Below, in pieces: positions 25,993-34,397 of a stretch of DNA of 64,000 bases (position 1 is its first letter; the number at the start of each line of letters is the position of its first letter). The DNA lies in the NCBI RefSeq assembly GCF_024138165.1, contig NZ_CP100000.1:1054001-1118000 (forward strand). The letters are read 5' to 3'. The DNA comes from Halorussus vallis (GTDB taxonomy: Archaea; Halobacteriota; Halobacteria; Halobacteriales; Haladaptataceae). The position numbers and the translations under genes were made by a program. Under the pieces are notes generated by a model. It was not told the DNA's origin. It made no database searches and worked only from the letters and a program-made list of their open reading frames with translations.

Positions 25993-26832
25993 ATGGGCTA
26001 CGAGGACTACCTCGCCGGCGAGAAAGTCATCGTGACGGCCGCGCTGACCGGCGGCGTCCACGGAAAGGAGGCCAACCCGAACCTCCCCGAGACGCCCGAG
26101 GAGATCGGCCGCGCGGCCGCCGAGTGCGAGCGGGCGGGGGCGGCCGTCGTCCACCTCCACGCCCGGCGACCCAACGGCGAGCGGTCGTTCAGCACCGAGC
26201 GGTTTCAGGAGATAGACGACGAGGTGCGGGCGCGCTCGGACGTGGTGATTCAGCACTCGACCGGCGGGACCGCCGCGCCGCTCGAAGCGCGCCGCCAACC
26301 GCTCCGGACCGACCCGGCGCCCGAGATGGCGAGCCTCGACATGGGGCCGCTGAACCGCTACCGCCACCTCACCAGCGAGAACACCCGCGCGACCGTCGAC
26401 GCGCTCTACGACGAGATGGTCGACCGGGGCATCAAACCCGAACTGGAGGTGTTCAACGACGGCCACCGAAACGAGGTCCGCCAGTTGCTGGAGCGCCGGG
26501 ACCTCGACGACCCGGTGTACGCCACGCTGCTGTTCGGGTCGGGGACGCTCACCCGGCCGACACCCCGGAACTTCCTGACCGCCATCGACGACCTACCCGA
26601 GGACGCGCTGTTCAACACCATCGGCTTCGGACGCCACCAGCTCCCGTTCGCGACGATGGGCGTGCTGTTCGGCGGCCACGTCCGGGTGGGTCTGGAGGAC
26701 AACGTGTACTACCGACGGGGCGAGTTGGCCGAGAGCAACGCCCAACTCGTCCGCCGGGTCGTCGACGTGGCCGAGACGCTCGGCCGGGAGGCGGCGACGC
26801 CCGACGAGGCGCGCGACATTCTGGGGCTGTAA
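25993..26832 (+). CDS. Beta-keto acid cleavage enzyme (BKACE, DUF849)
   Basis: A 279-residue TIM-barrel enzyme of the family that condenses a beta-keto acid with acetyl-CoA to give acetoacetate and a new CoA ester, typified by 3-keto-5-aminohexanoate cleavage enzyme (Kce). Family signatures are VIVTAALTGGVHGKEANPNL near the N-terminus, AGAAVVHLHARRPNGERS (metal histidines HLHAR), QHSTGG, LEVFNDGH and GGHVRVGLEDNVYY near the C-terminus. The true substrate cannot be read from sequence. A small cysteine protein is encoded just upstream. Confidence 0.9.
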   Translation: MGYEDYLAGEKVIVTAALTGGVHGKEANPNLPETPEEIGRAAAECERAGAAVVHLHARRPNGERSFSTERFQEIDDEVRARSDVVIQHSTGGTAAPLEARRQPLRTDPAPEMASLDMGPLNRYRHLTSENTRATVDALYDEMVDRGIKPELEVFNDGHRNEVRQLLERRDLDDPVYATLLFGSGTLTRPTPRNFLTAIDDLPEDALFNTIGFGRHQLPFATMGVLFGGHVRVGLEDNVYYRRGELAESNAQLVRRVVDVAETLGREAATPDEARDILGL

Positions 26833-26854
26833 GAGAACGGTCGGCGTCGACGGT

Positions 26855-27397
26855 TCAGTACCAGTAGTTTCGGAACATGGCTCCGGTCCCGGTACTGGCG
26901 ACCAGCAGTTCCGCGACCGTTCCGAGCGGCGGCACCACCAGGAAGACCGCACCGACGACGGCCGTCAAACCCAGGGCGAGCCACCGACGGTCCACCAGCC
27001 AACCGAACAGGACGAGATACGCGACGACCCGTCCGACGACGGCGACCAGGACGAATCCGAGGAGGAGAGCGGTGAAGACGAGTCGACCGATGCCGCCGAG
27101 AAAGAGCGTGAGAAGAACGCCCACCCCGAGGGTGGTGACGAGGACGCCCAACCCCCAAAGGAACGACGAGCCCGGCGCAAGACGGAGGTGGTCGCGAACA
27201 CTGTCGAAGTAGTTGTGCCCCAGCGTGAGTACGGCCCCACCGACGAAGAGGGTGAACACGAAATTGGCGGCGGCTCGTTCGAACGGGGAGAGATAGAAAT
27301 CTGTGGCGCCGAACGGCTCTTGGGCGACGGCGACGCCAGCGAACGCGAGCGAGGCACCGAACACGCCGAAAAGAGCGAGCTGACGACTGACCGCCAT
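26855..27397 (-). CDS. Multi-pass membrane protein, unknown
   Basis: A 180-residue hydrophobic protein with about five transmembrane segments. The N-terminus (QLALFGVFGASLAFAGVAVA) may be a signal or first helix. A longer in-frame GTG start exists upstream but would prepend charged sequence, so I chose MAVSRQLALFG. There are no recognised motifs. It lies convergent to the BKACE gene and in line with another small membrane protein gene upstream. Confidence 0.68.
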   Translation of the reverse strand: MAVSRQLALFGVFGASLAFAGVAVAQEPFGATDFYLSPFERAAANFVFTLFVGGAVLTLGHNYFDSVRDHLRLAPGSSFLWGLGVLVTTLGVGVLLTLFLGGIGRLVFTALLLGFVLVAVVGRVVAYLVLFGWLVDRRWLALGLTAVVGAVFLVVPPLGTVAELLVASTGTGAMFRNYWY

Positions 27398-27533
27398 AGC
27401 AAACGTACTGCAACTAAACATAAATTCGTTGTTGCTATCGGCGGTGGTGAGGAACCGCCACCGCACGTGAATGAGGTCGGCGAAATCGGTCGGAGGAGCG
27501 AACCGCACGGAAGGTGCGCATTTCCGAGTGCCG

Positions 27534-27959
27534 TCAGAACCGCACCGACACCAACCGCTTTCCGACGCTCCGCATGCCGCCGACCACCGGCGGAAGCGCC
27601 GTCATCGACGCGGCGCAGACGACCGCCGCCGCCGCGATTCCCGCGGCAGGGACGCCGGTTTCGACGTTGGCGAACGCGCCGACGTAGGCCGCAATCGCGA
27701 CGGTCGCGCTGTAGTAGGCCGACCGCACCGGCAGAGTGTAGGGGTCGCCCGGCCGGGGCCACTCGCCGACCCCGAGGTCCACCCAACCGCCACGGAACAG
27801 CGCGGCCGCCAGCGTCGAGGCGACGATGGCTGTCAGCCCCGCGAGCGCGACCGGCCCCTTCGGTTCGGCGTACAGCAGGGCGTAGAGCGCGGGAACCGAC
27901 AGAATCGAGATTTCGAGGCCCGCGAAGAACACGTAGTCGAGGAAGCGTTCGAAGTCCAT
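27534..27959 (-). CDS. Four-helix membrane protein, unknown
   Basis: A 141-residue protein with four hydrophobic helices (LEISILSVPALYALLYAE, AGLTAIVASTLAAALF, YYSATVAIAAYVGAFA, AAGIAAAAVVCAASMTA). It starts six bases after the stop of pelA in the same direction, so it is probably in the pelota transcript. No catalytic or transport motif is seen. Confidence 0.72.
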   Translation of the reverse strand: MDFERFLDYVFFAGLEISILSVPALYALLYAEPKGPVALAGLTAIVASTLAAALFRGGWVDLGVGEWPRPGDPYTLPVRSAYYSATVAIAAYVGAFANVETGVPAAGIAAAAVVCAASMTALPPVVGGMRSVGKRLVSVRF

Positions 27960-27965
27960 GGCGAG

Positions 27966-29033
27966 TCAGTCGAGGCGGTAGCGCAGGAGCGCGGCGATGC
28001 CGCCGAAGCCCGCCAGTTGGTCGCCCGGGGCGAACTCGCTGGAGAAGACCGTCACGTCGGCGCCCTTGCGCTCGACGTCCGTGATGAGGTCGTTGACGTC
28101 GATGTCCCACTCGCCCTCGCGGCCGCGCTCCTCGCGGAGGCGCTCGTCGAGGAGGAGTAGGTGTTCGATGGCCCCGAAGTCGGCGGCCTTCTGGACCTGC
28201 TCGACGCCGTAGGCGACCTTCGCGCCCTCGCCGATGCGCTTGGTGAGTTCGTCGATGAGTTCTGCCTCCTCGGCGATGCGAGTCTCCTTCTGGACGTCCT
28301 CGACCGCGCCGCGTTTCAACACTTCATGGACGCCCCGGTCGCCGACCGCGCTGGTGTCGACCATCGTCATCTTCTCGGCGACCTCCGGGGCGTTGTCCTC
28401 GATGTAGTCGGCGGCGTCCTGCTTGGTGAACCCCGGCCCGGCGAGGATGACCGCGTCGACGTCCATCCGGGCGAGCGCCTTCGTCAGTTCGGCGAACAGT
28501 TCGTCGCGGTCGCGGGCGTACTCACCCTTGCCGGTCGTGCCCGTGAAGGTGCCCAGTTCCTCAGTGCCGTACTGGGCGACGGTGTGGAGGTGAGCCTCGC
28601 CCTCCTCGACCGTGGCGATGGCGACGTCGGGGTTCTCGCTGGCCTCCTCGGCCTCTTCGAGGCGGTCCAACTGGTCGCGCTTCCAGACCTTCTCGATGGT
28701 GAGTTCCTTGGTTTCCTCGACGTTGAGCGTGTGGTGCATGCCGAGTTGGTCCTCGCGCGAGGTGTCCTCGATGGTGCCGCCGATGCGCAGGCGGTTAGCG
28801 AACTTGTGGAACTCCACCGACTCGACCTCGATGGTGACGTACATGTGTTCGCGCTCGCCGCCCGTGTCGCGCATCTGGTCGTCGTTGCGCTGGATGCGCC
28901 GGGTGGTGTCGCCCGACACGAGGTCGCCGGGTTCGAGGACGTAGGTGAGGTGCCAGAGGTCGTCGAGGCTCTCGGGGACGACCACGATGCGCTCGCGGCC
29001 CCCCTCGACCGACTGGCGACTCTTTATCTGCAT
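27966..29033 (-). CDS. pelA: mRNA surveillance protein pelota
   Basis: A 355-residue Dom34/Pelota homologue, which with its GTPase partner splits stalled ribosomes. The N-terminal SH3-like domain ([20 protein letters not shown] ... [14 protein letters not shown]), the central domain ([17 protein letters not shown] ... [20 protein letters not shown]) and the C-terminal eL30-like domain ([20 protein letters not shown] ... [24 protein letters not shown]) are all present. The GGQ loop of the release factor eRF1 is absent, as expected. Another rescue factor (NFACT/RqcH) lies about 6.5 kb away. Confidence 0.96.
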   Translation of the reverse strand: MQIKSRQSVEGGRERIVVVPESLDDLWHLTYVLEPGDLVSGDTTRRIQRNDDQMRDTGGEREHMYVTIEVESVEFHKFANRLRIGGTIEDTSREDQLGMHHTLNVEETKELTIEKVWKRDQLDRLEEAEEASENPDVAIATVEEGEAHLHTVAQYGTEELGTFTGTTGKGEYARDRDELFAELTKALARMDVDAVILAGPGFTKQDAADYIEDNAPEVAEKMTMVDTSAVGDRGVHEVLKRGAVEDVQKETRIAEEAELIDELTKRIGEGAKVAYGVEQVQKAADFGAIEHLLLLDERLREERGREGEWDIDVNDLITDVERKGADVTVFSSEFAPGDQLAGFGGIAALLRYRLD

Positions 29034-29124
29034 ACCGACGAGTCCGTTCCGATGCGGTAAGTGCCCTGCTATTTTTCGTCCGTTCGCTCGGTGGTTCGCG
29101 ATTCCGTCGGTCCCGTGTAACAAC

Positions 29125-29131
29125 ATTTAAG
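29125..29131 (+). promoter_or_regulatory. TATA-like box before the DUF4013 gene
   Basis: ATTTAAG lies 28-34 bases before the ATG at 29159, in an AT-rich region shared with the divergent pelA gene. Confidence 0.45.
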
Positions 29132-29158
29132 GATACTCGATATTTCCTTAACTTTGAT

Positions 29159-29857
29159 ATGTTTGAAGACGCACTTTCGTACCCGACGAACGGCGAGAGC
29201 GGAGTTGCCCGAATACTCATCGGAGGGGTGCTCGGCATCCTCGCCATCCTCATCATTCCGTCATTCATCCTGTACGGCTACATGGTTCAGGCGATGACCG
29301 CAGTTTCGCGCGGCGAAGACGAACCGCCCGCGTTCGAAGAGTGGGGCGACCTCCTCGTCGACGGCGTCAAGGCGGTCGTCATCGGCATCGCGTACTCGTT
29401 CGTTCCGTTCGTGCTGATGGTGATGGTGTTCGTGGCGATGATCGGTGGTTCGAGTGCGGGCGGCGACACCGCGGGCGTCGCCGCCGGCCTGGGACTCGTC
29501 GGCATGCTCGTCGCACTGGTGCTGTCGTTCGCCATCCAGTACGTGCTCCCGGCGGCCTTGACGAACTTCGGTCGCGAAGGGTCCATCGGAGCCGCGTTCG
29601 ACTTCGACGAACTGAAACCGGTGTTGCTAAGCGGCGACTACCTCAAGGCGGTCGTCCTGACGTTCGGCATCGCGCTGGTCGGCGGCGTCGGGTTCCTCGT
29701 CTTCGCGCTCGTCACGCTTGGCATCGGGTACATCTTGGCGCCGTTCTTCTACTTCTGGCTCTACCTGGCGGGGAGTTACATGTTCGGCACGGCCTACGCT
29801 AACGTCTCGCCGGTCGAACCCCCGAGTTCGACCGAGCAGGTTCACTTCGGCGACTGA
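29159..29857 (+). CDS. DUF4013 membrane protein
   Basis: A 232-residue polytopic protein. The opening FEDALSYPTNGESGVARILIGG, the GYMVQAM ... RGEDEPPAFEEWGDLLVDGV motif and about six hydrophobic helices are diagnostic of DUF4013. No function is established. Two relatives lie 3-5 kb downstream on the other strand. It is transcribed alone and followed by a T-rich terminator-like run. Confidence 0.88.
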   Translation: MFEDALSYPTNGESGVARILIGGVLGILAILIIPSFILYGYMVQAMTAVSRGEDEPPAFEEWGDLLVDGVKAVVIGIAYSFVPFVLMVMVFVAMIGGSSAGGDTAGVAAGLGLVGMLVALVLSFAIQYVLPAALTNFGREGSIGAAFDFDELKPVLLSGDYLKAVVLTFGIALVGGVGFLVFALVTLGIGYILAPFFYFWLYLAGSYMFGTAYANVSPVEPPSSTEQVHFGD

Positions 29858-29875
29858 ACCGGAATTCGCGAACAG

Positions 29876-29885
29876 TTTCTTTTTC
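29876..29885 (+). terminator. T-rich terminator after DUF4013 gene
   Basis: TTTCTTTTTC begins 19 bases after the stop codon, a T-rich run of the type used in archaeal termination. Confidence 0.45.
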
Positions 29886-29950
29886 GCCACTAACTCGACT
29901 TTGCGGAAACCGTGAGTCTCGAACGTGGTTCTCAAAACGTATAATCGGAG

Positions 29951-29961
29951 ATACCTTTATG
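29951..29961 (+). promoter_or_regulatory. TATA-like box of the chemoreceptor gene
   Basis: ATACCTTTATG lies 27-37 bases before the ATG at 29988 and decides that start over an upstream in-frame one. Confidence 0.45.
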
Positions 29962-29987
29962 CCAACGCCCGCGACGATGAAACGCAT

Positions 29988-31634
29988 ATGTTGAACGCAC
30001 TCGCCGGGGTCCTCGGAGCGGCCACGCCCGACGCCGAAACCGAGGACGACCACGCGACGACGGCGACCTCCGACGGCCGGACCGGAGGTGAGAACGCCTC
30101 GGACGCGGCGCGCGCGGGAACCCTGACTGCCAAGTCGGTGGTCCAGAGCGTCCTCGACGGACTCTGCTACCCGATATTCACCGTCGACGCGGCGGGGAAC
30201 ATCGACCGCATCAACGACGAGGCGCTCGACCTCTTCGAGAAGACCCGGGAGGGCCTCATCGGCGTGAACCTCTTCGAACTCGACGAGGCCGACAACACCG
30301 TGATGCGCGAGGTGCTCGACACCGGCGAACCGGTCCAAAACATGGAGGACACCATCGTGGTCGACAGCGGCGAGGTGCCGGTAAGCAGGAGCCTGATGGC
30401 CATCCGCGACGACGCGGGCGAGATCGTCGGCGCGCTGGAGATCAACCGCGACATCACCGAGCGCGTCGAACTCCGCGAGCGCGAAGAGCAGTTGGAGTCC
30501 TACCAGGAGACGGTCGTCGCCGAACTCCAGACGAGTCTCGCGCGCCTGAGCGAGGGCGACCTCACGGTCGAACCCACGGTCCCCGAACCCCCGGTCCGGT
30601 TCCCGGCCATCGACAACGTCTACCGGCAGTACGACGCGATGGCCGAGGACCTCCGGTTCGCGGTCCACTCGCTCCGCGACGTCCTCGCGGCCGCCCGGGA
30701 GCAGTCCGACGAACTGTCGACCATCGGCGGGGAGATGCGGACCGCGAGCGACGAGGCGACCGACGCCATCGCCGACATCAACCGCGCCAGCGACGGGGTC
30801 GCCGACGGCGCCAGCCAGCAGGCCGAACGGGCGAGCGAGGCCGAACAGAACGTCTCGAACCTCTCGGCGTCCATCGAGGAGATCACCGCGACCGTCCAGC
30901 AGATCGACGCGCGGGCGGCCGAGGCCGCCGACCGGGCGAGCGAGGGCACCCAGACCGCCCACACCGCCATCGACACCATCGACGACGCCAGCGAGGCCAG
31001 CGCGCGCAACATCGAGATGATGGCGTCGCTCGAAGACCAGATGGAGACCATCAACGCGATGACCGACATGATCTCGGACATCGCCGACCAGACCAACCTG
31101 CTCGCGCTCAACGCCAACATCGAGGCCGCCCGCGCCGGCGGCAACGGTGCGGGCTTCCAGGTCGTCGCCAACGAGGTGAAGGCGCTCGCCGAGGAGTCGA
31201 AGGACGCCGTCGAGGAGATCTCGGACTCGCTGGAGGAACTCAAGGCCGGCATCGGCGACACCGCCGAAACCATCGAGCAGAGCAACCGCCAGGTCGAAAC
31301 CGGCGTGGACGCGGTCAGGGACGTGGTGGAGTACATCGAAACCGTCGAGGAGGCCGTCCGGGAGACGAGCGACGGCATCGAGGAGATTCGGCGCGCGACC
31401 GGCGACCAGGCGGCCGACGCCGAGGAGGTCGCCCACCTCGTCGAGGGCGTCTCGGTCGCGAGCCAGCAGGTCAGCGCCCAACTCCAGGAGGTCGCGGCGG
31501 GCCTCGACCAGCAGACCGAAACCGCCGAGGAGGTTTCGGCGGTCGCAGAGGACGTCTCGGACGTCTCCGAGGAGATGGGCGGGATGCTCGCCGACTTCCG
31601 CCTGCGCGAGGACGAAACCGCCTCGCTGGACTGA
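29988..31634 (+). CDS. Soluble PAS-containing chemotaxis transducer
   Basis: A 548-residue methyl-accepting transducer without transmembrane helices, so cytosolic. A PAS domain spans about residues 45-165 (YPIFTVDAAGNIDRINDEAL ... GALEINRDITERVELRERE), then a HAMP-like segment (LARLSEGDLTVEPTV), then a long helical signalling domain. The hairpin tip IADQTNLLALNANIEAARAG then GAGFQVVANEVKALAEESKD is the CheA/CheW contact region and is intact. It probably senses an intracellular cue such as redox or a ligand and feeds the flagellar (archaellum) system. No che genes are in the window. Confidence 0.93.
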   Translation: MLNALAGVLGAATPDAETEDDHATTATSDGRTGGENASDAARAGTLTAKSVVQSVLDGLCYPIFTVDAAGNIDRINDEALDLFEKTREGLIGVNLFELDEADNTVMREVLDTGEPVQNMEDTIVVDSGEVPVSRSLMAIRDDAGEIVGALEINRDITERVELREREEQLESYQETVVAELQTSLARLSEGDLTVEPTVPEPPVRFPAIDNVYRQYDAMAEDLRFAVHSLRDVLAAAREQSDELSTIGGEMRTASDEATDAIADINRASDGVADGASQQAERASEAEQNVSNLSASIEEITATVQQIDARAAEAADRASEGTQTAHTAIDTIDDASEASARNIEMMASLEDQMETINAMTDMISDIADQTNLLALNANIEAARAGGNGAGFQVVANEVKALAEESKDAVEEISDSLEELKAGIGDTAETIEQSNRQVETGVDAVRDVVEYIETVEEAVRETSDGIEEIRRATGDQAADAEEVAHLVEGVSVASQQVSAQLQEVAAGLDQQTETAEEVSAVAEDVSDVSEEMGGMLADFRLREDETASLD

Positions 31635-31683
31635 CAACTTCGCTAGACTGACCGCTTCGCCAGACCGACCACCTCGAAGACGC

Positions 31684-32409
31684 TTACTCCCGTTTCACCG
31701 CCCGGACGCAGAGGAACACCGGTCGCTTGGACTCCGTCTCGTATCGCTCGGGCCACCGCTCGCGGAACGTCTCGGTCGGGGTCGGCTCGACCACTTCGTC
31801 CATTCGAAAGCCCGCATCGAGGAGCGGACCGAGGATTTCGGAGAGCGACCGGCGGTAGTACGGCACCTCGACCGCCCAGTCGGCCACTCGGCGCTCGACC
31901 TCGAAGTAGTTCGCCTCGTCGTCGAGTTCGTCCAAGGGATGCCGGACCGAGAACACCAGAAAGCCGCCGGGCGCGAGGACGCGGGCGAACTCCGCGAACG
32001 TCGGCCGCCAGTCGGCGACGTAATCGAGCGCGAGCGAACTCACGACGCCGTCGAACTCGCCGTCGGCCGCGAAATCGAGCGGTTCCGCGAGGTTCGCCTC
32101 GCGGAGTTCCGCCCGCTCGCCGACTCGCTCGGCGGCGCGTTCGAGCATCGCCTCGCTCGCGTCGACGCCCACCACCTCCGTGCCCTCGTCGAGCAACCAT
32201 TCGGCGTACCGGCCGGCCCCGCAACCGGCGTCCAGCACCCGCGTTCCGGCCGCATCAGGGACGAGCGCGGTCGTCGCCGGAAACTCCAGTTCGGCGTTGT
32301 AGAGGTTCGACTCGATTTCCCGAACGTACTCGGCGGCCAGTTCGTCGTAGGCGGCCGCCGCCGTCGGTTCCTCGCCCGAAGTAGTGCCCGGTTCCTCGCC
32401 CGAGGTCAT
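31684..32409 (-). CDS. SAM-dependent methyltransferase (class I)
   Basis: A 241-residue Rossmann methyltransferase. Motif I VLDAGCGAGRYAEWLLDEG near residue 55, the acidic motif II VVGVDASEAMLE, DGVVSSLALDYVADW (motif IV region) and VLAPGGFLVFSVRHPLDELD (post-motif) are all present. The substrate is unknown; the shape is that of UbiE/Coq5-like small-molecule methyltransferases. It is convergent with the transducer gene and leads on the same strand from a DUF4013-like gene. Confidence 0.88.
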   Translation of the reverse strand: MTSGEEPGTTSGEEPTAAAAYDELAAEYVREIESNLYNAELEFPATTALVPDAAGTRVLDAGCGAGRYAEWLLDEGTEVVGVDASEAMLERAAERVGERAELREANLAEPLDFAADGEFDGVVSSLALDYVADWRPTFAEFARVLAPGGFLVFSVRHPLDELDDEANYFEVERRVADWAVEVPYYRRSLSEILGPLLDAGFRMDEVVEPTPTETFRERWPERYETESKRPVFLCVRAVKRE

Positions 32410-32458
32410 ACCGTAGCCGTGCGCGCCGGACTCACTTACGGCTTTGCCGGCGCGTCGG

Positions 32459-33190
32459 TCATCCCGCCGCCCGCCCGAGGAGCCTCGCGACGACGACCAG
32501 CGCGTAGAACGACAGCGCGAGCGCCGCGACCTCCCCGGGTCGACCGAGCGCCGCGAGCACCGCCAGCGCGCTCGCGGTCACGGCCGCGACGCCGAACGCG
32601 GCGAACCAGCCGACGAAGTAACCCGCGTCGACCGCGGTGCGCCGCAGCGCGCCGCGGTCGAGTGCCGCCCGGACGGACCCCCGGTCGGCGACCCCGACCA
32701 GCGCGGCCGGCAGGAGGTAGGCCGCCCCGGCCGCCAACACCAGCGCGACGGTCCCTGCGCCGTACACCGAGAGCGTCCGGACGAAACCCGGCGTTCCCGC
32801 TCCTGCCTGCGTGGCACCGACGGTGATTAGCAGGACCACGAGCGGCCCGGCGAGGTAGCCCGCCGAGACGGCGAGCGCTCGCAGGCCGTCGGCCGCGAGC
32901 GCGCCGAAGTCGGCGAACGCCGGGAGCGATGCGGTGCTTCCGGCTTCTGAGTCGAGGCCTCCGGAGTCCGGAGGGTCGGCGTCGGCGCGTTCCGCGCGGG
33001 CCGCGGCCGCACCGGCCCGGAGGACCGCCATCGCGTAGCCCGCCAGGAGGACCGCCGGGACGAGCGCGAGAATCGCCAGGAAACCGAGGCGGGCGAGGAT
33101 GCCGGCCGCGAGCGCGAGGACGGTCCCCACGAGCAACGCCTCCTCGCGGCGCTGACCTCGCAGCAGGTAGCTTACGGCCTCGCGGAGCAT
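32459..33190 (-). CDS. DUF4013-like membrane protein
   Basis: A 243-residue polytopic protein. The order MLREAVSYLLRGQRREEALL, GYAMAVLRAGAAA, then FADFGALAADGLRALAVSAG matches the DUF4013 layout seen in its two relatives nearby, though the middle loop is longer and Ala/Ser-rich (residues about 65-90). About six helices. Function unknown. It lies upstream of the methyltransferase on the same strand, 49 bases apart. Confidence 0.75.
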   Translation of the reverse strand: MLREAVSYLLRGQRREEALLVGTVLALAAGILARLGFLAILALVPAVLLAGYAMAVLRAGAAAARAERADADPPDSGGLDSEAGSTASLPAFADFGALAADGLRALAVSAGYLAGPLVVLLITVGATQAGAGTPGFVRTLSVYGAGTVALVLAAGAAYLLPAALVGVADRGSVRAALDRGALRRTAVDAGYFVGWFAAFGVAAVTASALAVLAALGRPGEVAALALSFYALVVVARLLGRAAG

Positions 33191-33585
33191 GCCCGACGGT
33201 TCGAGCGAGGGAGGATAGGTCTGGCGTCTCGACGGTGATGGGAGTAAGTGGTTGCCGGGAATCCGTCCGCGAACACTACGTTTGTAGAAACCGCGGTGAT
33301 GACCGCCTCGAAAGCCCCCGCCCGCTACGCTCCCGCGGCTCACTGCGGTCCTCAGCACTCACTTCGTTCATGCCTGCGGTCCTTTCGTCGCCGGGGTTCG
33401 CGTAGCGGGCGGCCCCTTTCAGTCCCGCCCCGGAGGAAGGTGTCGCCGGGCGTTCCCGTCGGTTGGTCGGCCGGGCGCTTTCAGGGGTCGGTGTGGCTGA
33501 GCGCTCCTCAGCAGTCGCGCTCAGAGCTATCGCTCGGTGGAACGATGTAAAACGTCGCAAAAGGTCGTCTCGGTCGAAATCGGAT
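33191..33585. other. Intergenic stretch holding structured element copy 1
   Basis: About 395 bases between two leftward DUF4013-type genes. Apart from the stem-loop element, the rest shows no gene. Open frames here translate the repeat and recur in many haloarchaeal genomes as spurious proteins, in my recollection. Confidence 0.5.
33310..33420. repeat. Structured intergenic element, copy 1
   Basis: Arms at 33310-33330 and 33400-33420 pair as 5 bp (GAAAG/CTTTC), a symmetric 3x3 internal loop of C residues, then 13 bp (CCGCCCGCTACGC with its complement). The loop is 69 bases. It is followed by AGTCCC and preceded by ACCGCCTC. Two more copies with the same layout occur at 45505-45617 and 50927-51045. 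All three lie between two leftward genes. It could be a structured 3'-UTR/intergenic RNA or a palindromic element. Confidence 0.8.
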
Positions 33586-34275
33586 TCAGATTGCGGGCCG
33601 GGTGGCCTCGACGCCGGGATCCCGGCCTTCGATGTCGAGCGCCTCGCCGTAGGCCCGACCGTAGATGGCCGCGGCGATGACGTTCACGGGGAACGCCACG
33701 AACGGGGCCGCGAGCCACCCGAGGACGGGCACCGCGGCGAGGCCGCCGACGATGGCGCCGCCGACCAGCGAGACGACGAGCGCCACCAGCCACCCGGTCG
33801 CGTACTTCCCGCTTCGGAGCACCGGCGAGAGTTCGCCGAACTCGAAGGCCGCGCCGACGCGCTTATCGGTCGCCAGGCGGACCAGCGCGGCGGGCAGGAC
33901 GTACCAGACCGCCAGCGAGGTCACGACGGTGACGACGACGCCGACGAACAGCGTCAGTCCGCCGGTCACGTTGCGCCCGGAGGCGAGCGCGGCCGCCCCG
34001 CCGAGGAACAGCAGAACGGCCAGGACGGCCGGGATGAGGCCGTAGACGAGCGTCACGGCGATGGCCTTCAGGCCGTCGACGGACAGTTCGCCCCAGTCAT
34101 CGAAGGCCAGGACGGTTTCGCCATCGCTGGTCCGGTCGAGGACGCCGAGTAGGTAGCCCGCCACGGGCACCAGCGGGAGCACGAGGAAGCCGAACAGGGT
34201 GAGCAGACCGCCTAACAGCAGGGTCCGGGTCGCGTCGTCACTGTCGGTCACGGAGTCGATTGCGTCTTGGAACAT
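33586..34275 (-). CDS. DUF4013 membrane protein
   Basis: A 229-residue polytopic protein starting MFQDAIDSVTDSDDATRTLL. GYLLGVLDRTSDGETVLAFD and DWGELSVDGLKAIAVTLVYG follow the DUF4013 motif (GY...R..dG......FddW..L..dGlka). About six hydrophobic helices. It is the third member of this family within 5 kb. The ATG was preferred to a GTG three codons upstream. Function unknown. Confidence 0.85.
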   Translation of the reverse strand: MFQDAIDSVTDSDDATRTLLLGGLLTLFGFLVLPLVPVAGYLLGVLDRTSDGETVLAFDDWGELSVDGLKAIAVTLVYGLIPAVLAVLLFLGGAAALASGRNVTGGLTLFVGVVVTVVTSLAVWYVLPAALVRLATDKRVGAAFEFGELSPVLRSGKYATGWLVALVVSLVGGAIVGGLAAVPVLGWLAAPFVAFPVNVIAAAIYGRAYGEALDIEGRDPGVEATRPAI

Positions 34276-34397
34276 GATGAACACCGAGCGGTCGGGCTTC
34301 GAGAAGTCGCGGCTCGCTCGGGAATAGAGACGCTCTTCGAGGGCTTAAGCGTATCGTGAGCCGTGCTACGCCGAGTTTCTCCCGGCGGTCGCCCGGG

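Noticed and set aside
28161-29060. Long rightward frame opposite pelota
   Set aside because: Antisense to a gene with all three pelota domains; no motif of its own.
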